64,000 nt of DNA from Kibdelosporangium philippinense (GTDB lineage Bacteria; Actinomycetota; Actinomycetes; Mycobacteriales; Pseudonocardiaceae), in NCBI RefSeq assembly GCF_021390435.2, contig NZ_JAJVCN010000001.1:1550001-1614000 (forward strand), read 5' to 3'. Position 1 is the stretch's first letter. The number at the start of each line of letters is the position of its first letter. The translations under genes were made by a program, and so were the position numbers. This document shows, piece after piece, positions 8,386 to 18,663 of this stretch. The notes under the pieces were generated by a model. That model was not told the DNA's origin and ran no database searches. It saw only the letters and a program-made list of their open reading frames with translations.

Positions 8386-9453
8386 TTACTGGAAGCCTCC
8401 GATGGCCGGTCGCAGCGGCAGGCCGAGGGCTTTCTGGGCACGCCACAACGGCATCAGATCGGCCCACTGACGCCAGTTCGTGCCGGGCGGCACGACCTTG
8501 AAGTTGATCTGGTCGGTGATGAACTTGTCCATGTCCGCGGTCTCGAAGCCGCCATCCTTGGTGTGGTAGTCCGGCGCGTTCTCGGCCGCGTACGCGTCCT
8601 TGAACTCCTGCGGGATCTGGAAACCCTTGGCGGCCATCAGGTTCAGCACGGTGTCCTTGTTCTGCGGATCGACGATGAACTGGCGCGCTTTGAGCGTCGC
8701 CTGCAGGAACGCGGCGACCGTCTCGGGGCTCTCGGCCAACAGCTTGCCTGCCGACCAACTGACCTGCGGCACCTGCGCGGTTTCCTGCAACAGGAACTTG
8801 CCGCCCTGTGCCTCGAGCATTCCCTTGTGGCGTATCTGGACAGCCGCGCCGTCGACCGTGCCGGACAGGATCGCCTGCAGACGCGAGTTGGACTGCCCGC
8901 CGGTGCTGACGATCTTCACGTCGGTGTCCGGGTTCATCCCCGCGTCCGTGATCAGCTTGCGGACCAGGAAGTCGTTGCGGCTGCCGAACTGGCCGCCGGT
9001 GATGGTCTTGCCGCGTAGATCCTGCGGCGTGTTGATGCCTGGCCGGACACCGAGAATGTTCGCCTCGCCACCCAGGTAGACGCTCAGCATGCGCAGTTGT
9101 GTACGGCTCTTCACGCCCGCGGCGATCGTGGTGTCCGTGTCGTACAACGCGAGGTCGAGCGAGCCGCCGATCAGGCCTGGCAACGGGTCTTCGGTCGTGA
9201 CGATGTTGACGTTGTCGATGCCGACCTCACGGAAGAAACCGCGGTCCAGCGCGACAAGGACATCGTGGTGGAACAGGTAGTGCGGGTTGTCGACGCCGAC
9301 CGTGAGTGTCTTGCGGACCTTGGCCGTGTCGATCGTGCTGACGATCTCGCTCTCGGTCTTCGGGATCACCTGCGCCGCTGGCGCCGGAGTGGTGTCCGAG
9401 CACGCCGCCAACGCGCCGACGAGGAGTAAAGCCAGAGGTATACGGCTCATCAT
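8386..9453 (-). CDS. ABC substrate-binding lipoprotein, nitrate/taurine/sulfonate or NMT1 type
   Basis: A 355-residue lipoprotein with lipobox LAAC (Cys18). Its mature part matches the NMT1/THI5-like (SsuA/TauA) fold: HHDVLVALDRGFFREVG, the hinge strand of the family with the PLPGLIGGSLDLALYDT ligand pocket, and a LRGKTITGGQFGSRNDFLVRKL helix. Such proteins bind sulfonates, nitrate, pyrimidine precursors or similar small molecules outside the membrane and deliver them to the permease. The gene is last in a three-gene minus-strand operon (ATPase, permease, binding protein), with AGGAGC before the start. The ligand cannot be inferred. Confidence 0.85.
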   Translation of the reverse strand: MMSRIPLALLLVGALAACSDTTPAPAAQVIPKTESEIVSTIDTAKVRKTLTVGVDNPHYLFHHDVLVALDRGFFREVGIDNVNIVTTEDPLPGLIGGSLDLALYDTDTTIAAGVKSRTQLRMLSVYLGGEANILGVRPGINTPQDLRGKTITGGQFGSRNDFLVRKLITDAGMNPDTDVKIVSTGGQSNSRLQAILSGTVDGAAVQIRHKGMLEAQGGKFLLQETAQVPQVSWSAGKLLAESPETVAAFLQATLKARQFIVDPQNKDTVLNLMAAKGFQIPQEFKDAYAAENAPDYHTKDGGFETADMDKFITDQINFKVVPPGTNWRQWADLMPLWRAQKALGLPLRPAIGGFQ

Positions 9454-9471
9454 CGAGCTCCTTAGAGGGGA

Positions 9472-10266
9472 TTATCGGGCCGGCGATTCCCGCCAGGGAG
9501 CGGCACGGCGTTCGAGCCAGCGCATGCCCTGCACGAGGCCGACGGACATGACGGCGAGCAAGATCAAGGTGGCGTACAACATGGGCGCGTCGAACTGCTC
9601 ACCCGCGCGGTCGAGCAGGAAGCCGAGGCCTTCCCCGCCGCCGCCGAGCAGTTCGCCGATCAGCATGCCGACGAGACCACGTGCGATGCCCTGGTTCACG
9701 CCGGAGATGACGAACGGCAACGTGAACGGCAGGATGATCTTGCCGTACAGCTGGATCCGGTTCGCGCCGAACGCGCGCCCGGCGCGTAGCAGCGACGGGT
9801 CGACGGTTTTCACGCCAGCCATGCAGTTGACCATGATCGGGAACACCGCGGACAGCACGATGATGGTCAGTTGCATGGCGTTGCCGAAGCCCATGATCAG
9901 GATGAGCAACGGGATGAACGCGACACGGGGGAGCGAGGTCATCGCCCACACGTACGGCGAAAGGATGACGTCGGCGACCTTGTTCGCGCCCATCAGCAGC
10001 CCCACCGGGATGCCGATGGCCGCCGAGATGAGCATGCCGATCAGGAAGTTCTGCAGGCTGTGGCTCAGCTGCGGCCAGATCACCCCGGTGGCGAACCCGT
10101 TGAACATCGTGCTGAACGTGTCGGTGATCCGGGGGAAGAAGAGCGGGTTGATCCACTCGGCCCGTGCGACGAGTTCCCACAGCACGAAGAAAACGGCGAG
10201 GTTGACGACCGTGATGGCGGTGTTGCGCAAGGGCGCGAACCGCGAGACCTTGATCTGTTCGATCAT
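9472..10266 (-). CDS. ABC permease, SsuC/TauC type
   Basis: A 264-residue inner-membrane protein with about six helices. The cytoplasmic EAA loop that docks on the ATPase is visible as VDPSLLRAGRAFGANRIQLYGKIILP, about residues 150-175. The overall length and the final LERRAAPWRES fit the nitrate/sulfonate/taurine permease family. The ATG overlaps the stop of the ATPase gene by four bases, so translation is coupled. It should form a homodimer as the pore for the binding protein encoded downstream. Confidence 0.87.
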   Translation of the reverse strand: MIEQIKVSRFAPLRNTAITVVNLAVFFVLWELVARAEWINPLFFPRITDTFSTMFNGFATGVIWPQLSHSLQNFLIGMLISAAIGIPVGLLMGANKVADVILSPYVWAMTSLPRVAFIPLLILIMGFGNAMQLTIIVLSAVFPIMVNCMAGVKTVDPSLLRAGRAFGANRIQLYGKIILPFTLPFVISGVNQGIARGLVGMLIGELLGGGGEGLGFLLDRAGEQFDAPMLYATLILLAVMSVGLVQGMRWLERRAAPWRESPAR

Positions 10267-11111
10267 GACTGTTCCCTTTTCGCGCCAAGGGCTTCGCCCT
10301 GCAACAGCGACCAGATGTGCTCACGCAGTTCGGCGAACTGTTGCGAGCCACGGATATCCGAGTCCATCCGTGGCCTCGGCAGATCGATCGGCACGATTTC
10401 CTTGATCCGGCCCGGCCTGCTCGACACGACGACGACCCGGTCGCCGAGGGTCACGGCCTCGTCGATCGAGTGCGTGATGAACACGACCGTCTGCCGGGTC
10501 TGCGCGATGATCTTCTCGAGCTCGGCCTGCATGGCTTCGCGGGTCATCGCGTCGACCGCGCCGAAGGGTTCGTCCATCAGGAGCACCGATGGTTCGGTCA
10601 CCAACGCTCTTGCTATGCCGACGCGTTGCCGCATCCCGCCGGAAAGCTCGTGCGGATAGGACTTCTCGAAGCCGGTGAGGCCGACGAGTTCGATGGCTTT
10701 GCGGATCCGTTCGTCCTGCTCGTCCTTGCTGGGTTTGGTGCGGCGGTTCTCCATCGCGAACCTGATGTTGCGCTGGACTGTTCGCCACGGCAGCAGCGCG
10801 TAGTCCTGGAAGACCATCGCCCGGTCCATGCCGGGGCCGCTGACCGGTTCGCCGCCGACGGTGATCTCGCCTTCGAGTGGCTGGACGAAGCCCGCGATCA
10901 TGTTGATGAACGTGGTCTTGCCGCAGCCCGATGGGCCGACGATGGCAAGGAACTCGCCTCTGCCCACGTCGAGGGAGACGTCGCGCAGCGCGATCAGTCT
11001 GGTGTGGTCCCGCCGGTTCTCGTAACCAGCCGTGACGTGCCGCGCTCTGATGAACGGCTCGTCGGCGTGCTCGGTCGCCTCGTCCACAGGGTGCACCTTT
11101 GCCTGGGTCAT
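10263..11111 (-). CDS. ABC ATPase, SsuB/TauB type
   Basis: A 282-residue nucleotide-binding subunit. Walker A is GPSGCGKTT, the Q-loop is FQDYALLPW, the signature is LSGGMRQRVGIARAL, Walker B is VLLMDEPFGAVD, and the switch His lies in VFITHSIDEAV. The start at the ATG at 11109-11111 is preferred over a GTG seven codons upstream because GGGAG lies directly before it. First gene of the importer operon; two palindromes upstream probably regulate it. Confidence 0.88.
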   Translation of the reverse strand: MTQAKVHPVDEATEHADEPFIRARHVTAGYENRRDHTRLIALRDVSLDVGRGEFLAIVGPSGCGKTTFINMIAGFVQPLEGEITVGGEPVSGPGMDRAMVFQDYALLPWRTVQRNIRFAMENRRTKPSKDEQDERIRKAIELVGLTGFEKSYPHELSGGMRQRVGIARALVTEPSVLLMDEPFGAVDAMTREAMQAELEKIIAQTRQTVVFITHSIDEAVTLGDRVVVVSSRPGRIKEIVPIDLPRPRMDSDIRGSQQFAELREHIWSLLQGEALGAKREQS

Positions 11112-11132
11112 CGCCGCTCCCGCGATTGTCAC

Positions 11133-11234
11133 TGCAATCGATTGCGATCGTACGAGGAGGTAGTTCGGGCGTCAACGCCTGCTGTTTTGGCTGTTAGAAG
11201 CCTGTCATTGGTTACTCAGGTGCAACCGATTGCA
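11133..11234. promoter_or_regulatory. Pair of LacI-like palindromic operators
   Basis: TGCAATCGATTGCG at 11133-11146 and TGCAACCGATTGCA at 11221-11234 are two versions of the same palindrome TGCAAyCGATTGCr. Their centres are 88 bp apart. CG-centred palindromes of this length are typical of LacI-family regulators. The first copy lies directly before the ATPase start, where bound protein would block transcription or initiation. No LacI-family gene lies in the window. Confidence 0.6.
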
Positions 11235-11300
11235 CGTCAAGGGAAGTCATTGACGGAAGGGGGCGGCGGTTTGCGGGAAAGAACGGGCCTGAGATGTGAG

Positions 11301-11384
11301 GGCCGTGTCCACCGTTCCTGAAGGCCGTGTCCACCGTTCCGTCACACCGTGTCCACCGTTGCGGAAGGCCGTGTCCACCATTCC
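11301..11384. repeat. Four-copy intergenic tandem repeat, unit about 20-22 bp
   Basis: Four consecutive units share the core CCGTGTCCACC(G/A)TT: 11301-11320, 11321-11340, about 11345-11362 and 11367-11384. Spacers vary slightly. They lie in the gap between the importer operon and the APC permease gene's 3' end. No coding frame crosses them convincingly. The remaining DNA up to 11619 shows nothing I can support. Confidence 0.7.
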
Positions 11385-11619
11385 TTCACGGTGAGTCACA
11401 CTGCTCGACTCGCTCCCAGCCCGGCTGGTCGCCGTCGTGCGCCGCGAGCGTTCAACTCACCACCACAAGGAATGGAGGACACGCGCACTTCGTGCCGGTT
11501 CCCCTTCGCTTCGCTCGGAGGTTCTGGCCACAGCAAGCGCGAGGTGGGTGGGGCCGGATGGGCTCGCGCAGCCGTGGGCGAATTTCGGGAGGGGTTTGGG
11601 GGTATCGATTGGGTGAACT

Positions 11620-13599
11620 TCAGCCCACGTGGATTCGGGGGCGGCGGGTTGGGTCTGGTTCGCTGGTTCGGAGGATCTCTCGAACTACTGGTGGGGTGTC
11701 TCCTTGACCGAGGATCAGGTAGCGGAACAGGTGGCCTAGCGGGCTTCCTTCTGACCATTCGAAATAGCAGTGCGGTAGCACTCCGGTGGCGTCACGCAGG
11801 GCTAGCAGGATCGCGGCTATCGCGTTCGGGACGGCTGTGCTTTGGACTCGCAGGATTCGGTGGCCTTCGATCTCCACTCCGCGTACGTGCAGGACTCCGC
11901 TGAACTCCGACGGGTCGGTGACCTCGATTTCCAGGAACAGCACGTCCGCGGCTCCTGGCACTGGGTTCAGGCCGCGCTGTTCGCGCTCTTTTGCCAGGTA
12001 CTCCGCACTGTCGCCGGCTTGTTTCTTGTTGGCGATGATGTCCAGTTCGCCGTCGTGGGTCAGGGAGTCTGTGACGTACTGGCGCGCGGCCGGGTCGAAC
12101 TCGATGTGGTCGGCTCGTAGTTCCGTTGTCCGGGTCACCCGGGAGATCAGGGAGACGATCACTATTCCGGCGATGAATGCCGCTGAGATCGCGATGCCGT
12201 CCGGCTTCTCGATCACGTTCTCCACCAACGCGTACAACAGCACCAGGGTCAGCACGATGAAGCCGATCGAGGCCCAGCGCTGCCTGCGTTTCAGGGCCGA
12301 GACCATCACCGCGAACGAGCCGGAGACCATCATCGCCAGGATTCCGGTCGCATAGGCGCCTGCTTGTGCGTTCACATCCGCGCCGAAGGCGATCGTGATC
12401 AGGATGCTGATCACCGTGTAGACCACCACGACTGGGCGAACCGCGGCACCCCAATCGGGTGCCATTCCGTAGGACGGCAGGTAGCGGGGGACGATGTTGA
12501 TCAGGCCTGCCATCGCCGATGCTCCGGCGAACCACAGGATCAGGATGCTGCTGATGTCGTAGATCGTGCCGAATGCCTCACCGAGGTGGGTGTGCGCGAG
12601 GTACGCCAGCGCTCGGCCGTTCGCGGCGCCGCCTGGCTGGAACTGCTCGGCCGGGATCAGCACGGTTGTGATGAAACTGGTCGCCACCAGGTAGACCGAC
12701 ATGATCAACGCGGCCGACGTCAGCAGCTTGCGGGTGTTGCGGATCCGCGATTCCAGCTGCTCTTCCGGGGTTGTCCCTGATGCGGCAACCAACGGCATCA
12801 TGCTCACGCCCGTCTCGAAGCCCGACAGGCCGAGCACCAGCATCGGGAACGCCAGCACCGCCGGCCCGGCTATGTCGAAGAAGCCGCTGCCTCCTTCGGT
12901 CAACCGGTCCACCCAGCGGGACATCAGCTCTGGGCTTTCGAACACGTCAACCATGCCGACGCCGACGATCACCGCGTTGAGGGCCAGGAAGATCGCGACA
13001 AGTGGGATCGCCACGCCCACCGCTTCGCTGAAGCCGAGCAGGAACACGCCGCCGAGGATCAGCAACAGCACCGAGGTGACCAGAACTTCCTGGCCGTGCA
13101 GGAAACCGGGGGCGATCGGGTTTTCGAGCAGGTGCACGGTCGCGTCCGCTGAGGACAGTGTGATCGTCACGATCCACGACGTGGCAACGAATCCCAGCAA
13201 CACCAGTACGAAGATCTTCCCGCGCCAGAACGGCAGCAGGTCTTCAAGCATCGCCACTGAGCCTTGCCCGTGCGGGCTTTCCCGCGCCACCCTGCGGTAC
13301 ATCGGCAGCATGCCGAGCAGGGTCAGCGCGACGATCAGCAGAGTCGCCAACGGCGACAACGCGCCTGCTGCCAGCGCCGCGATCGCGGGCAGATAGGACA
13401 GTGTGGAGAAGTAGTCGACGCCCGTCAGGCACATGACTTTCCACCAGGACTGCGGTTTCGCGTGCTCCGCACCGCTTTCCGGGCCCACTGGGCCGACTCG
13501 GTGGGCCAGCAGCCAGCGTCCGAACGGCTTCTTCGGCGGCGCCGCCGCTGCCGGACTCGCCACTTTTGCCGGGATTGCGAGCTCAGAATCGCTGGTCAT
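11620..13599 (-). CDS. APC-superfamily amino acid permease with C-terminal soluble domain
   Basis: A 659-residue protein starting at the ATG at 13599 (AGGAAG upstream). An Ala/Pro-rich head precedes about a dozen membrane helices. The first helix region [20 protein letters not shown] is followed by a loop [19 protein letters not shown], which resembles the large actinobacterial APC permeases that import amino acids by proton symport. The last about 170 residues are soluble and contain a cystathionine-like arrangement of short strands, ending in RRPRIHVG. The substrate is unknown. It is divergent from the oligopeptide importer operon, sharing a 238-bp gap. Confidence 0.8.
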   Translation of the reverse strand: MTSDSELAIPAKVASPAAAAPPKKPFGRWLLAHRVGPVGPESGAEHAKPQSWWKVMCLTGVDYFSTLSYLPAIAALAAGALSPLATLLIVALTLLGMLPMYRRVARESPHGQGSVAMLEDLLPFWRGKIFVLVLLGFVATSWIVTITLSSADATVHLLENPIAPGFLHGQEVLVTSVLLLILGGVFLLGFSEAVGVAIPLVAIFLALNAVIVGVGMVDVFESPELMSRWVDRLTEGGSGFFDIAGPAVLAFPMLVLGLSGFETGVSMMPLVAASGTTPEEQLESRIRNTRKLLTSAALIMSVYLVATSFITTVLIPAEQFQPGGAANGRALAYLAHTHLGEAFGTIYDISSILILWFAGASAMAGLINIVPRYLPSYGMAPDWGAAVRPVVVVYTVISILITIAFGADVNAQAGAYATGILAMMVSGSFAVMVSALKRRQRWASIGFIVLTLVLLYALVENVIEKPDGIAISAAFIAGIVIVSLISRVTRTTELRADHIEFDPAARQYVTDSLTHDGELDIIANKKQAGDSAEYLAKEREQRGLNPVPGAADVLFLEIEVTDPSEFSGVLHVRGVEIEGHRILRVQSTAVPNAIAAILLALRDATGVLPHCYFEWSEGSPLGHLFRYLILGQGDTPPVVREILRTSEPDPTRRPRIHVG

Positions 13600-13837
13600 G
13601 TGCCGTCTTCCTGTGGATGGCGTTGGCGGTGCCAACAATGCCCTACCGACCCGTACCGGCGGTATCCGGGTCAACCCCTCCTCTACCGGACACAGTGGAC
13701 CAAATGGCGGGCACGGTGCGTGTGCGGACATGCACTGTCCGGCGACAATTTTCCTAACGGCTGAGGCGACTTGACTATCGGAAGCGGCGGACCGTAAATT
13801 TCCGCCGGAATACCTCTTATTCGATATCGGGGGGCAC

Positions 13838-14824
13838 GTGGCCGACCTGCTTGTGGCCGAGCCGTCCGCAGGCGCATCGAAGCCGCCGATCGGCAGGTCG
13901 CCAGGACAGTTGGCCTGGCGAAGATTCCGCAGGGACAAGGCCGGCGTGATCGCCGGATGTGTCGTTCTTTTCTTCTTTCTCATCGGCCTTGGCGCGCCGG
14001 TGATCTCGTGGCTTTATGGAAAAGACCCGTACACCAAGTACGGCCTTGACCGGCCCGGTCTGCTCAGCGATACCGGAATTCCGATGAAACCTAATGGCGG
14101 AATCGATTCAGAATTCTGGTTCGGGCTCGAGCCCAAGCTCGGCAGGGACGTGTTCATGCAGCTGGTCTACGGCATCCGGACCTCGCTGCTGATCGCCATC
14201 GTCGTCGTCCTCATCGTGACCACGGTCGGCGTGCTCGTCGGCGTCACCGCGGGGTACCTCGGCGGCAAGACGGATTACTTCATCGGCCGGGTGATCGACA
14301 CCCTGCTCGCCATCCCGTCGACGCTGTTCTTCCTCGCGTTCACGCCGGTCGCCCTCGCGTTGTTCGTCGCGCCTGGCAAGGAGGCGCCGGTCTGGCTACG
14401 GGCCACCGCGCTGATCCTTGTGCTCTCGGTGTTCAACTGGACACGGTCCGCACGGTTGCTGCGTGGCCAGGTGCTTTCCTTGCGGGAACGGGAATTCGTC
14501 GAGGCCGCACGGGTGTCCGGCGCGAGCTCGCGGCGGATCGTGGTCAAGGAGCTGCTGCCCAACCTGGTGACGCCGATCCTTGTCGTGGTCACGCTCGACG
14601 TGCCCGCGATGGTCACCACCGAGGCAGCGCTGTCGTATCTGGGCGTCGGCATGGTTGAGCCGACGCCGGACTGGGGCCGGATGATCCACACCGGGTCCGA
14701 GTACATCCAGACCGTGCCGACATATTTGGTCTTTCCGGGTGTCGCGCTGCTGGTTTTCGTACTCGCCTTCAACCTGCTAGGGGATTCTGTCCGGGACGCG
14801 CTCGACCCCACATCGCATCGCTAG
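13838..14824 (+). CDS. Oligopeptide/dipeptide ABC permease, DppC/OppC type
   Basis: A 328-residue inner-membrane permease. An N-terminal OppC_N segment ([20 protein letters not shown]) leads into the first helix, then a periplasmic loop, then five more helices. The EAA loop reads [23 protein letters not shown]. The last loop has the conserved [17 protein letters not shown] pattern of the family. The GTG at 13838 has ATCGGGGGG upstream. Unusually the C-type permease comes first in the operon, followed by binding protein, B-type permease and two ATPases. Confidence 0.9.
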   Translation: MADLLVAEPSAGASKPPIGRSPGQLAWRRFRRDKAGVIAGCVVLFFFLIGLGAPVISWLYGKDPYTKYGLDRPGLLSDTGIPMKPNGGIDSEFWFGLEPKLGRDVFMQLVYGIRTSLLIAIVVVLIVTTVGVLVGVTAGYLGGKTDYFIGRVIDTLLAIPSTLFFLAFTPVALALFVAPGKEAPVWLRATALILVLSVFNWTRSARLLRGQVLSLREREFVEAARVSGASSRRIVVKELLPNLVTPILVVVTLDVPAMVTTEAALSYLGVGMVEPTPDWGRMIHTGSEYIQTVPTYLVFPGVALLVFVLAFNLLGDSVRDALDPTSHR

Positions 14825-14839
14825 GCACAGGGAGAGACA

Positions 14840-16606
14840 GTGAAGAGAAAGAGGATTCTCGGAGCGGCCGCCGCCGCGACGAGTGCCGTCCTGATCGCCT
14901 CAGGGTGCAGTGCCGGTGGGCAGAACGCGGCAACCGATCCGAACCGGGCGCAGGCTGAGGTCGCCAAGGTTTCCATCGACAAGGACGGCACCCTGTCCAA
15001 GGGCCCCGCGTCGCAGGTCCAGGGCTCACGCCAGGGCGGCAACATCAACATCCTGTGGCGCCAGGACATCGCGCACTACGACCCCGCGGTGGCGCAGTCG
15101 TCGCCGGACACCACCGTGCTCGAACTGATCTCACGCCGGCTGACGATGTACCGGATCGAGGGTGACAAGACCAACCTGGTCGGCGACCTCGCCACGAACG
15201 CGGGCGAGACCACCGACGGCGGCAAGACCTGGAAGTACACCCTGAAAGACGGGATCAAGTACTCCGACGGCACGCCGATCCTCGCCAAGGACATCAAGTA
15301 CGCGGTCGCTCGGTCCTTCTCGTCGCTGTACGCCCGTGGCTTCCAGTACATCCAGACCTGGCTCGCCGACAGCGCGGAACCAAGCAAGGTCTATGCGGGC
15401 CCGTACGAGGGTGGCGAGCTGTCGAACGACAAGGTCGAAGTCCCCGACGACAAGACCATCATCTTCAAGTTCTCCCAGCCGCGCCCGGACTTCCCGTTCG
15501 CAGCCGCCCTCGGCGCGACGGCACCGGTTCCGCAGGCCAAGGACACCAAGGAGGCGTTGGACCAGACGCCGATCACCTCCGGCCCGTACAAGATCGCGTC
15601 CCACGAGGTGGACAAGAGCCTCAAGCTGGTCCGCAACGAGAACTGGGACCCGAACACCGACCCGATCCGCCACCAGTTCGTCGACAGCTTCACCTTCCAG
15701 TTCGGCCCGCTGCCAGCGGAGATCACCGACCGGCTGTCCGCGTCCGCCGGTGACGACCGCAACTCGGCCGGTATCTCCCAGACGGTCGCGCCGGAACGCT
15801 TCGAGCAGGTGATGAACGATCCGAAGCTCAAGCAGCAGATCATCGACAAGCCGTCGAACCAGGTCGACCTCTTCGTGATCAACAACAGCAGGGTCACCGA
15901 CCTGAACGTGCGCAAGGCGCTGCTGACCGCGTTCCCCAAGGAGCAGGCGCGGTTGCAGAAGGGCGGCCCGTACCAGGGTGACTTCGCCACCACGTTGACC
16001 TCGCCGAGCACGCTGGGCTGGCAGAAGTACGACCTGCCAGGCGTGAGCGACGTCGACCCGAAGGGTGACCCGGAGAAGGCCCGCAAGATCCTGACCGACG
16101 CTGGCAAACTCGGTTACTCGATCTCGTTGGGCTACAACCAGACCCCGACCTCCGAGAAGGAAGCGCTTGCGGTCGCCGACGGCCTCGAGAAGGCCGGCTT
16201 CAAGGTCGAGAAGATCGCTATGCAGTCGAAGACCTACCTCGACGCCCGTGACAAGGTCGACAACAACCTGGACTTCTACTGGTCGGGCTGGATGGCCGAC
16301 TGGCCGACCGCGGTCTCGGTCCTGCCGGAGCAGTTCGACGGCCGCAAGATCGGTGACGGCAGGGCGAACAACTCCCACTTCAACAGCCCCGAGATCAACG
16401 CGGAGATCGACCGGATCATGAAGATCACCGACTCCGTGCAGCAGGGTGCCGAGTTCAACAAGCTGGACAAGAAGATCATGGAGAGCGTGCCCGCTGTTCC
16501 GTACGTGTATCCGCGCAGGCAGGTCCAGTTCGGTACGAACGTTGGCGGCGCCTCTTTCGACTCGCACGTGATGATGAACCTGGCCAACCTCTACCTGAAG
16601 TCCTGA
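14840..16606 (+). CDS. Oligopeptide ABC substrate-binding lipoprotein
   Basis: A 588-residue family 5 (SBP_bac_5) binding protein with lipobox ASGC (Cys23), starting at a GTG with GGGAGA upstream. Typical elements are a GGNINILWRQDIAHYDPA start, TWKYTLKDGIKYSDGTPI, and TSGPYKIASHEVDKSLKLVRN. It would capture peptides or similar bulky ligands outside the membrane. The region SWYGG-like in classic DppA is here DFYWSGWMADWPTA. It lies 15 bp after the permease gene and 55 bp before the next. Confidence 0.9.
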   Translation: MKRKRILGAAAAATSAVLIASGCSAGGQNAATDPNRAQAEVAKVSIDKDGTLSKGPASQVQGSRQGGNINILWRQDIAHYDPAVAQSSPDTTVLELISRRLTMYRIEGDKTNLVGDLATNAGETTDGGKTWKYTLKDGIKYSDGTPILAKDIKYAVARSFSSLYARGFQYIQTWLADSAEPSKVYAGPYEGGELSNDKVEVPDDKTIIFKFSQPRPDFPFAAALGATAPVPQAKDTKEALDQTPITSGPYKIASHEVDKSLKLVRNENWDPNTDPIRHQFVDSFTFQFGPLPAEITDRLSASAGDDRNSAGISQTVAPERFEQVMNDPKLKQQIIDKPSNQVDLFVINNSRVTDLNVRKALLTAFPKEQARLQKGGPYQGDFATTLTSPSTLGWQKYDLPGVSDVDPKGDPEKARKILTDAGKLGYSISLGYNQTPTSEKEALAVADGLEKAGFKVEKIAMQSKTYLDARDKVDNNLDFYWSGWMADWPTAVSVLPEQFDGRKIGDGRANNSHFNSPEINAEIDRIMKITDSVQQGAEFNKLDKKIMESVPAVPYVYPRRQVQFGTNVGGASFDSHVMMNLANLYLKS

Positions 16607-16661
16607 CCTGTCCAGGGGACGGGCCCGCTCGGCCCGTCTCCGCACTGGAGATACCCGTTCG

Positions 16662-17645
16662 ATGCTGGTTTTCCTTGTCCGCAGGGTGCTTGGCGCCATC
16701 GTGATCCTCCTGGTGATCAGCGCCATCACGTTCCTGTTGTTCTTCGCCGTGCCAGGCAACGAGGTGGCGGCGCTGTCCTGTGGCAAGGTCTGCACGCCTG
16801 CTCTGATCGACGAGATCCGCCGGAGTCTCGGCCTCGATCAGCCGATCTGGCAGCAGTATCTGACCTATCTCGGCGGGATCTTCGCTGGCCGGATGATCGG
16901 CAGCCAGATGTGTGACGCGCCGTGCTTCGGCTACTCGTTCGTCAACAAGCAGCCGGTCTTCCAGACCGTGGCCGACCGGCTGCCGGTGACGCTGTCGCTT
17001 GCCATCGGCGCGACCGTGCTGTTCCTCGTGTTCGGCGTCGGTCTTGGCATGCTTGCCGCGCTGCGTAAGGGAAAAATCGCCGACAAGCTGGCCATGGGCT
17101 TCGCGTTGATCGCCGGATCCATGCAGATCTACGTCCTGGCGCCGTTTCTGCTCTACGCCTTCGTCTACAGCACGGACTGGCTGCCCCGGCCGCATTACGT
17201 GTCGTTCTTCGAAAGCCCGGTCGACTGGGCGGTCGGGCTGATCCTGCCGTGGATCTGTCTCGCGTTCATCTTCATGGCGTACTACGCGAGGCTGACCCGC
17301 TCCGCCATGGTCGACGTGCTGAGCGAGGACTACATCAGAACCGTGCGCGCCAAGGGTTTGAGCACGTGGCAGGTGTACTTCAAGCACGCGTTCCGTGGCG
17401 CGATGAGTCCTATCGCGACAATCCTCGGCCTCGACATCGCCGGCTTGCTCGCCGGTGCGATCATCACCGAGACGTCGTTCAGCCTGATCGGAGTCGGCCA
17501 GCTGGCGGTCAACTCGGTCGTCTCCTCCGACCTGCCGATGATGATGGGTGTGGTGATGCTGGCGTCAGCGGCCGTGGTGATCGCCAACATCATCGTCGAC
17601 GTGGTCTATGCCGCCATCGACCCGCGAATCAAGGTGACCGCATGA
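16662..17645 (+). CDS. Oligopeptide/dipeptide ABC permease, DppB/OppB type
   Basis: A 327-residue inner-membrane permease starting MLVFLVRRVLGAIVILL, the hallmark first helix of DppB. Two cysteine pairs occur in the first periplasmic loop (SCGKVC and MCDAPC), unusual for the family and possibly disulfide-bonded. The EAA loop reads DYIRTVRAKGLSTWQVYFKHA. The gene overlaps the ATPase gene by four bases. It pairs with the DppC-type protein encoded at the operon start. Confidence 0.9.
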   Translation: MLVFLVRRVLGAIVILLVISAITFLLFFAVPGNEVAALSCGKVCTPALIDEIRRSLGLDQPIWQQYLTYLGGIFAGRMIGSQMCDAPCFGYSFVNKQPVFQTVADRLPVTLSLAIGATVLFLVFGVGLGMLAALRKGKIADKLAMGFALIAGSMQIYVLAPFLLYAFVYSTDWLPRPHYVSFFESPVDWAVGLILPWICLAFIFMAYYARLTRSAMVDVLSEDYIRTVRAKGLSTWQVYFKHAFRGAMSPIATILGLDIAGLLAGAIITETSFSLIGVGQLAVNSVVSSDLPMMMGVVMLASAAVVIANIIVDVVYAAIDPRIKVTA

Positions 17646-18658
17646 CCATTCTGTCCGTGCGCGACCTGAAGGTGCATTTCTCCACAGAGGACGGTGTGGT
17701 CAAAGCCGTCGATGGATTGTCCTTCGACTTGGCCAAAGGGCGCACGCTTGGCATCGTCGGTGAGTCCGGCTCGGGCAAAAGTGTCGCGAACCTGGCCATT
17801 CTGGGCCTGCGCAACCCGGAGAAGACCACCGTCACCGGCGAGATCCTCTTCAACGGCAAGCAATTGACTGGTGCCAGCGAGAAAACCATGCAGAAGCTGC
17901 GTGGCAACGGTATCTCGATGATCTTCCAGGACCCGCTGACCTCGCTGTCGCCGTACTACACGGTGGGGGAGCAGATCGCCGAGACCTACCGCAGGCACAC
18001 CAAGGCGACCAAGAAGAAAGCCTGGGCACGGGCCGTGGAGATGCTGTCCAAAGTGGGCATTCCACAACCGGATCGCCGGGCGAAGGAGTATCCGCACGAG
18101 TTCTCCGGAGGTATGCGGCAGCGCGCGATGATCGCGATCGCGTTGTGCTGTGACCCTGCGCTGCTGATCGCGGACGAGCCGACGACCGCGTTGGACGTCA
18201 CTGTGCAGGCGCAGATCCTGGATCTGTTGCGGGAATTGCAATCCGAGTTCGAGACGGCGATCATTTTGATCACCCATGACATGGGTGTCGTCGCGCAGAT
18301 GGCCGACGACGTGCTTGTGATGTACGCGGGCCGTGCGGTCGAACGTGGAACAGTGCGTGAGGTCCTGAAAACCCCGCAGCATCCGTACAGCTGGGGTTTG
18401 TTGTCGTCGATTCCGCACCTTGGCGGCGATGTGGACGTGCCGCTGGTGCCGGTCCGTGGCACGCCACCCAGTCTGATCGATCCGCCGAGCGGGTGCCCGT
18501 TCAACCCGCGCTGCGACTACCGCGACCGGATGCCGAACGCCCGATGCACGACTGAGCGGCCATTGCTGCTACCTGAGGCAGGGCACGCGTCGGCGTGTCA
18601 TCTGTCCACATCGGACAAAATACTGATCAGGACCGACGAGCTGGAACGACTGGGCTGA
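17642..18658 (+). CDS. Oligopeptide ABC ATPase, DppD/OppD type
   Basis: 338 residues with Walker A GESGSGKSV, signature FSGGMRQRAMIAIAL, Walker B LLIADEPTTALD, and switch His in LITHDMGVVAQ. The C-terminal oligo_HPY region is present (PQHPYSWGLLSSIPHLGG) with a cysteine pattern PFNPRC...ARCTTERP...ASACHL that in relatives can hold an iron-sulfur cluster. The ATG at 17642 overlaps the permease stop. It forms a heterodimer with the next gene's product. Confidence 0.9.
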   Translation: MTILSVRDLKVHFSTEDGVVKAVDGLSFDLAKGRTLGIVGESGSGKSVANLAILGLRNPEKTTVTGEILFNGKQLTGASEKTMQKLRGNGISMIFQDPLTSLSPYYTVGEQIAETYRRHTKATKKKAWARAVEMLSKVGIPQPDRRAKEYPHEFSGGMRQRAMIAIALCCDPALLIADEPTTALDVTVQAQILDLLRELQSEFETAIILITHDMGVVAQMADDVLVMYAGRAVERGTVREVLKTPQHPYSWGLLSSIPHLGGDVDVPLVPVRGTPPSLIDPPSGCPFNPRCDYRDRMPNARCTTERPLLLPEAGHASACHLSTSDKILIRTDELERLG

Positions 18659-18663
18659 ACCAC

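Noticed and set aside
15131..16795. A 554-residue open frame antisense to the oligopeptide-binding protein gene
   Set aside because: It is a mirror of a strongly supported gene; its composition is Arg/Val/Leu-rich low-complexity and shows no family pattern.
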